In this document: one piece after another, positions 5,249 to 8,059 of the stretch
Numbering within the stretch: position 1 is the first letter of the stretch
Layout: each line of letters begins with the position of its first letter
Assembly (NCBI GenBank): GCA_944325615.1
Contig: CALVAU010000033.1
Coordinates: forward strand, 1 to 8,059
Direction: 5' to 3'
Length of the DNA stretch: 8,059 nucleotides
DNA from: Candidatus Gastranaerophilales bacterium
GTDB lineage: Bacteria > Cyanobacteriota > Vampirovibrionia > Gastranaerophilales > Gastranaerophilaceae
Program-made: the position numbers and the translations under genes
Notes under the pieces: generated by a model
What the model saw: the letters and a program-made list of their open reading frames with translations, nothing else
The model's database searches: none
What the model was told of the DNA's origin: nothing

Positions 5249-7591
5249 TTGAAGAAATTAGTCATCATAACTTTAATATCATTAATGGTACCAAATACTG
5301 CATATGCATTTATGGATATGTATGAAAATCCGGCAGTAGAAAGAACCAAAGAACAACAAGAATTAGAAAACATTCAACAATTCTTCTACGAAAGTCCTGT
5401 TGGCAAATTTGAGGTCAAAACCGAAAATGAAAATTTCGATACAGGTATAAACGAATTATATGGGCCTGAGACAAGAGATTTGCGAGGAATGCCGTTATTC
5501 AAGCAACTTCGCATAAAAATTTCTAACCACTATAAAATAAAAGCTGATGAAGAAATGCTTAAAGAACAGCAATTACAAGAAGAATATTTCAAACAACTTG
5601 AAGCTGGGCTTGATGATGAAACGACTTTAGAAGATTTGCAAGAAGAAAATTTACAGACGCTAATAGATATTGCAAACGAGAAAAATAAAACAGAAAAAAA
5701 AGAAAAGAAAAAATTTAATTTCTTTAAAAAAGATAAAAATGATGATTCGCAAGAAGTTAATGTAAAAAATCAAAAAGAATCTACACCGGAAGTTGAAGAA
5801 AACAAAAACGCAGAATCTGAGGATACTAAAAAAATTGAAGGCGGAGTAAAACAAGTAGAAGCTGAAAAAGATGTTGTGCTTGATTGCGATGTAGTAAACT
5901 ATCTTGAAGAAAGCTCTGAAGTAGAAGCTCTTGGAAGACCAACAATAAGTTTTCCTCCTCAAGGAGTTAAAATTACTGCTGATAGAATAACCTATAATAC
6001 GGAAACAAATGTTTTAAAAGCTTTTGATAATGTAGAAATTGATAAAGACGGCAATAAAATGCATGGTGATTTTCTTCAAATTAATATGAATGAAGAAAAT
6101 GCTCTAATTTCGAATCTAAAAGCCGATCAAATGAATATGACAATATATGCCAAAACGGCAAATGCCTCAGATGATTTGGTCGTTTTGGAAAAAGGTTCTA
6201 TAAAATCAGAACATCCATATATTTTAAGACTTCAAACAAGTTTTATGAGAGTGAGAATTGATAAAATGGTTATCCCTGATGCCGCTCAATCTCACTTTGA
6301 TGATATGGTAGGTCATACCAAAATAAAAGTTGTAGCAAAAGATATAAAAGTTGAGGCAAAAGAAGAGCATGATGTAATAACAGTAAAAGATGGTGCCGTA
6401 CAATTTGGAGACTCTAAATTATTTAATTTCAGAAGTTTTACAGCACACACAAATAAAAATCATGGTTATGTAGAAACAAATATTCCTGAATTCGGATCAA
6501 GATCTCAGATTGGTATGTTCCTAGGGCCAGGATTTGCTTTTGATACACCCTTAGGTTCTACCATAAAATTAATTCCGTTTTTAAATTACAAAAATGATTT
6601 TGGGATAGGTGGAGCCCTAAGATATACAAGCAGCACAAACCGTACAGATATGATGTATGGAAGTGCTAATGATATTTTTGTATTAAGAGGCCGTCAATAT
6701 TTGGACGACAAATTGTTTATGCAATACGGTGTCAATTCATACACTAACGATTGGTGGATGGGACAACGAATGGCAAAATATATGGTAGAAGCTGTATATA
6801 CTGATAAAACTACAATTCCTAGCTTTATGGGAGAAAAACGTCCTCTAAACTTCAGTCACAGAGCAAGCGTAGGCTACGCCCAAGCAGGAAACATAAATAA
6901 ATTTGATGCAAATATTCCTGATTCAAATATCGGTACAATGCGTTTTAAATATATGGCACAATTAATACAATCCCTTTATTCATACCATAATAAAGAAAAA
7001 AGATTACATTTAGACACAGGTATCGCAATGCAGGGAAGTGCAGCTGTATATGGTACAGGAGATACTCAATTTGTAGGTAGAATTGGACCTTATTTGCATA
7101 CACAATATAAATATTGGATGCAGGACATTTCATACTTCCAAGCGGGATATTCAGATGAAACACCTATGCCAAGATTTGACGCTTATCGTTATGGCAGATC
7201 AAACGTATCTATAAGAGAAGCTCTAAGAGTTAATAAATACTTAACTTTAGCTTATGCAACTTCTATAAATCTTTCAGGGGATTCTCCTAACAATAAAGAT
7301 ATTCAAGAAAGTGCATTTATTGTAGCTTTAGGACCTGATGATTTAAAAGTAAGCTTCGGTTATGACTTTATGAGAGAACAGACTTATTTCACAATAGCTT
7401 TAGCTCTTGATACGAAAGGATCATCAGTTGAATATGACAGAATGGAAATCAGACACCCTGATAAACTGGGTAAAGATAAGAAAAAATATGTAGAACCTGT
7501 TGTATTTCCTGAGAACACACCTAAAAAGCAAGAAAAAAGAACGTACGCTGAAGTTATTAACATAGAAGATCCTAATAGGGAACAAATATAG
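5249..7591 (+). CDS. LptD/OstA-like outer-membrane protein
   Basis: This 780-aa protein is probably the outer-membrane LPS-insertion protein or a close relative. A signal peptide (MKKLVIITLISLMVPNTAYA, cut after 20) leads in. The start is TTG at 5249, with AAAAAGG (5234-5240) 8 nt upstream; no other start would keep the basic signal-peptide end. Residues about 100-205 are highly charged (Lys/Glu/Asn, including KKEKKKFNFFKKDKN), a likely disordered linker. Residues about 238-330 read as an OstA/LptA-type beta-jellyroll: ITADRITYNTETNVLKAFDNVEI, then repeated strands. A second related stretch occurs at about 355-400. From about 405 to 725 alternating aromatic/polar strands with Gly, Tyr and Trp fit a beta-barrel. 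A charged tail of about 50 residues (729-780) follows the last strand (TYFTIALAL). The only cysteine is C213, so the disulfides of proteobacterial LptD cannot form. This build is closer to cyanobacterial DUF3769-type LptD. Family assignment is good; exact role is inferred. Confidence 0.78.
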   Translation: MKKLVIITLISLMVPNTAYAFMDMYENPAVERTKEQQELENIQQFFYESPVGKFEVKTENENFDTGINELYGPETRDLRGMPLFKQLRIKISNHYKIKADEEMLKEQQLQEEYFKQLEAGLDDETTLEDLQEENLQTLIDIANEKNKTEKKEKKKFNFFKKDKNDDSQEVNVKNQKESTPEVEENKNAESEDTKKIEGGVKQVEAEKDVVLDCDVVNYLEESSEVEALGRPTISFPPQGVKITADRITYNTETNVLKAFDNVEIDKDGNKMHGDFLQINMNEENALISNLKADQMNMTIYAKTANASDDLVVLEKGSIKSEHPYILRLQTSFMRVRIDKMVIPDAAQSHFDDMVGHTKIKVVAKDIKVEAKEEHDVITVKDGAVQFGDSKLFNFRSFTAHTNKNHGYVETNIPEFGSRSQIGMFLGPGFAFDTPLGSTIKLIPFLNYKNDFGIGGALRYTSSTNRTDMMYGSANDIFVLRGRQYLDDKLFMQYGVNSYTNDWWMGQRMAKYMVEAVYTDKTTIPSFMGEKRPLNFSHRASVGYAQAGNINKFDANIPDSNIGTMRFKYMAQLIQSLYSYHNKEKRLHLDTGIAMQGSAAVYGTGDTQFVGRIGPYLHTQYKYWMQDISYFQAGYSDETPMPRFDAYRYGRSNVSIREALRVNKYLTLAYATSINLSGDSPNNKDIQESAFIVALGPDDLKVSFGYDFMREQTYFTIALALDTKGSSVEYDRMEIRHPDKLGKDKKKYVEPVVFPENTPKKQEKRTYAEVINIEDPNREQI

Positions 7592-7594
7592 ATT

Positions 7595-8059
7595 ATGAAA
7601 TTGAAAATTTTAAAAGAAGAATTAATAAAATACGGCAAATTATCCGGGCAAAAAAACTTTACCCCGGGTATTTCAGGCAACATGTCTGCGAGGTTTGGAG
7701 ATAAAATTTTAATAACAACATCAGGTTCTGCTAATGAATATTTAGAAGATGATGAGCTTGTATTAATTGATTTTGACGGGAATTTAGTTGAAGGGGGTAA
7801 AAAACCTTCAAGTGAAAAAATGCTCCATGTTGAATATTACAGACAACGACCTAATATAAATTATATTTTGCACATGCACTCACCATATTTAAGTACATTT
7901 GCAGCATGTAAAAAAGCATTGGATGAGCCTATAATGCCTGAAAATATTTTTTACTTCGGAAAAATTCCACTAGCAGAATACGGACTACCTGGTTCTAATG
8001 ATTTAGTAGAAAAAACTGCAAAATATTTTAAAGATTATAATGTAATACTTATGGCAAAT
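7595..8059 (+). CDS. Class II aldolase/adducin family enzyme (partial, 3' end off window)
   Basis: The first 155 residues of a zinc-dependent class II aldolase-fold enzyme are present. FTPGISGNMSAR (22-33) is the phosphate-binding loop, and ILITTSGSANEYL (38-50) follows. P71-S-S-E74 carries the catalytic acid, and H93-M-H95 gives two zinc ligands. In E. coli L-fuculose-1-phosphate aldolase the equivalents are E73, H92, H94 and H155, so the third histidine would be residue 156 here, the codon just beyond the window edge (the sequence ends LMAN, where the family reads 'NHG'). Members split fuculose-, rhamnulose- or similar sugar 1-phosphates, epimerise ribulose 5-phosphate, or dehydrate methylthioribulose 1-phosphate; these cannot be separated on this fragment. 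The ATG is 3 nt after the LptD-like stop, so it is co-transcribed. The nearest AGGG (7577-7580) is 14 nt upstream, which favours translational coupling. Family is certain, substrate open. Confidence 0.9.
   Translation, partial: MKLKILKEELIKYGKLSGQKNFTPGISGNMSARFGDKILITTSGSANEYLEDDELVLIDFDGNLVEGGKKPSSEKMLHVEYYRQRPNINYILHMHSPYLSTFAACKKALDEPIMPENIFYFGKIPLAEYGLPGSNDLVEKTAKYFKDYNVILMAN

Noticed and set aside
5690..5730. A-rich run encoding the Lys cluster, considered as a slippage or programmed frameshift site.
   Set aside because: The frame continues uninterrupted to the OstA-like domain, and no overlapping frame with a meaningful product starts there.
5660..5962. Minus-strand 100-codon frame, very Phe-rich, that could be mistaken for a membrane protein.
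   Set aside because: It is the mirror of the Lys/Glu-rich insert in the LptD-like gene, where AAA and GAA codons read as TTT and TTC on the other strand.

Overview
This is an AT-rich bacterial window whose proteins have Gram-negative envelope features: a beta-barrel/OstA-type outer-membrane protein and a secreted coiled-coil M23 peptidase. The low GC, the Lys/Asn/Ile-rich proteins and an LptD-like protein that looks closer to cyanobacterial than to proteobacterial ones suggest a non-photosynthetic relative of cyanobacteria (Vampirovibrionia/Melainabacteria, perhaps Gastranaerophilales). That assignment is inferred from style and gene content, not from a marker search. UGA is never read through, so the standard bacterial code fits.

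Layout. A strong hairpin terminator (99-124) lies at the left edge, at the convergence of an unseen plus-strand gene and a minus-strand operon. That operon reads right to left. It starts with a 797-aa STAND-type NTPase with C-terminal TPRs (3892-1499). Next is rsmG, the 16S rRNA m7G methyltransferase (1498-908), abutting it as TAAATG. Last is a 240-aa GNAT-fold protein (874-152). A 104-bp divergent promoter region (3893-3996) separates it from a plus-strand operon. This runs: a 34-aa single-membrane-span microprotein (3997-4101), an EnvC/PcsB-like M23 endopeptidase (4110-5234), an LptD-like outer-membrane protein with a TTG start (5249-7591), and a class II aldolase/adducin enzyme cut by the window edge (7595-8059).

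How the genes fit together. The plus-strand operon is an envelope set: a peptidoglycan hydrolase that probably opens septal or side-wall murein, a protein likely to insert lipopolysaccharide in the outer membrane, a tiny inner-membrane protein at the head, and a sugar-phosphate enzyme at the tail. The minus-strand operon joins a signalling-type ATPase to ribosome maturation and an acyltransferase. The two operons share a very compact promoter region whose candidate -35 boxes lie 16 bp apart. The minus-side promoter is placed so that its transcript would begin at the ATG of the STAND gene.

Most of the window looks chromosomal and vertically inherited. I see no insertion sequence, CRISPR array, tRNA, rRNA or phage gene. 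The least explained items are the microprotein, the STAND-TPR protein with no recognisable effector domain, and the unusual organisation of the LptD-like protein.
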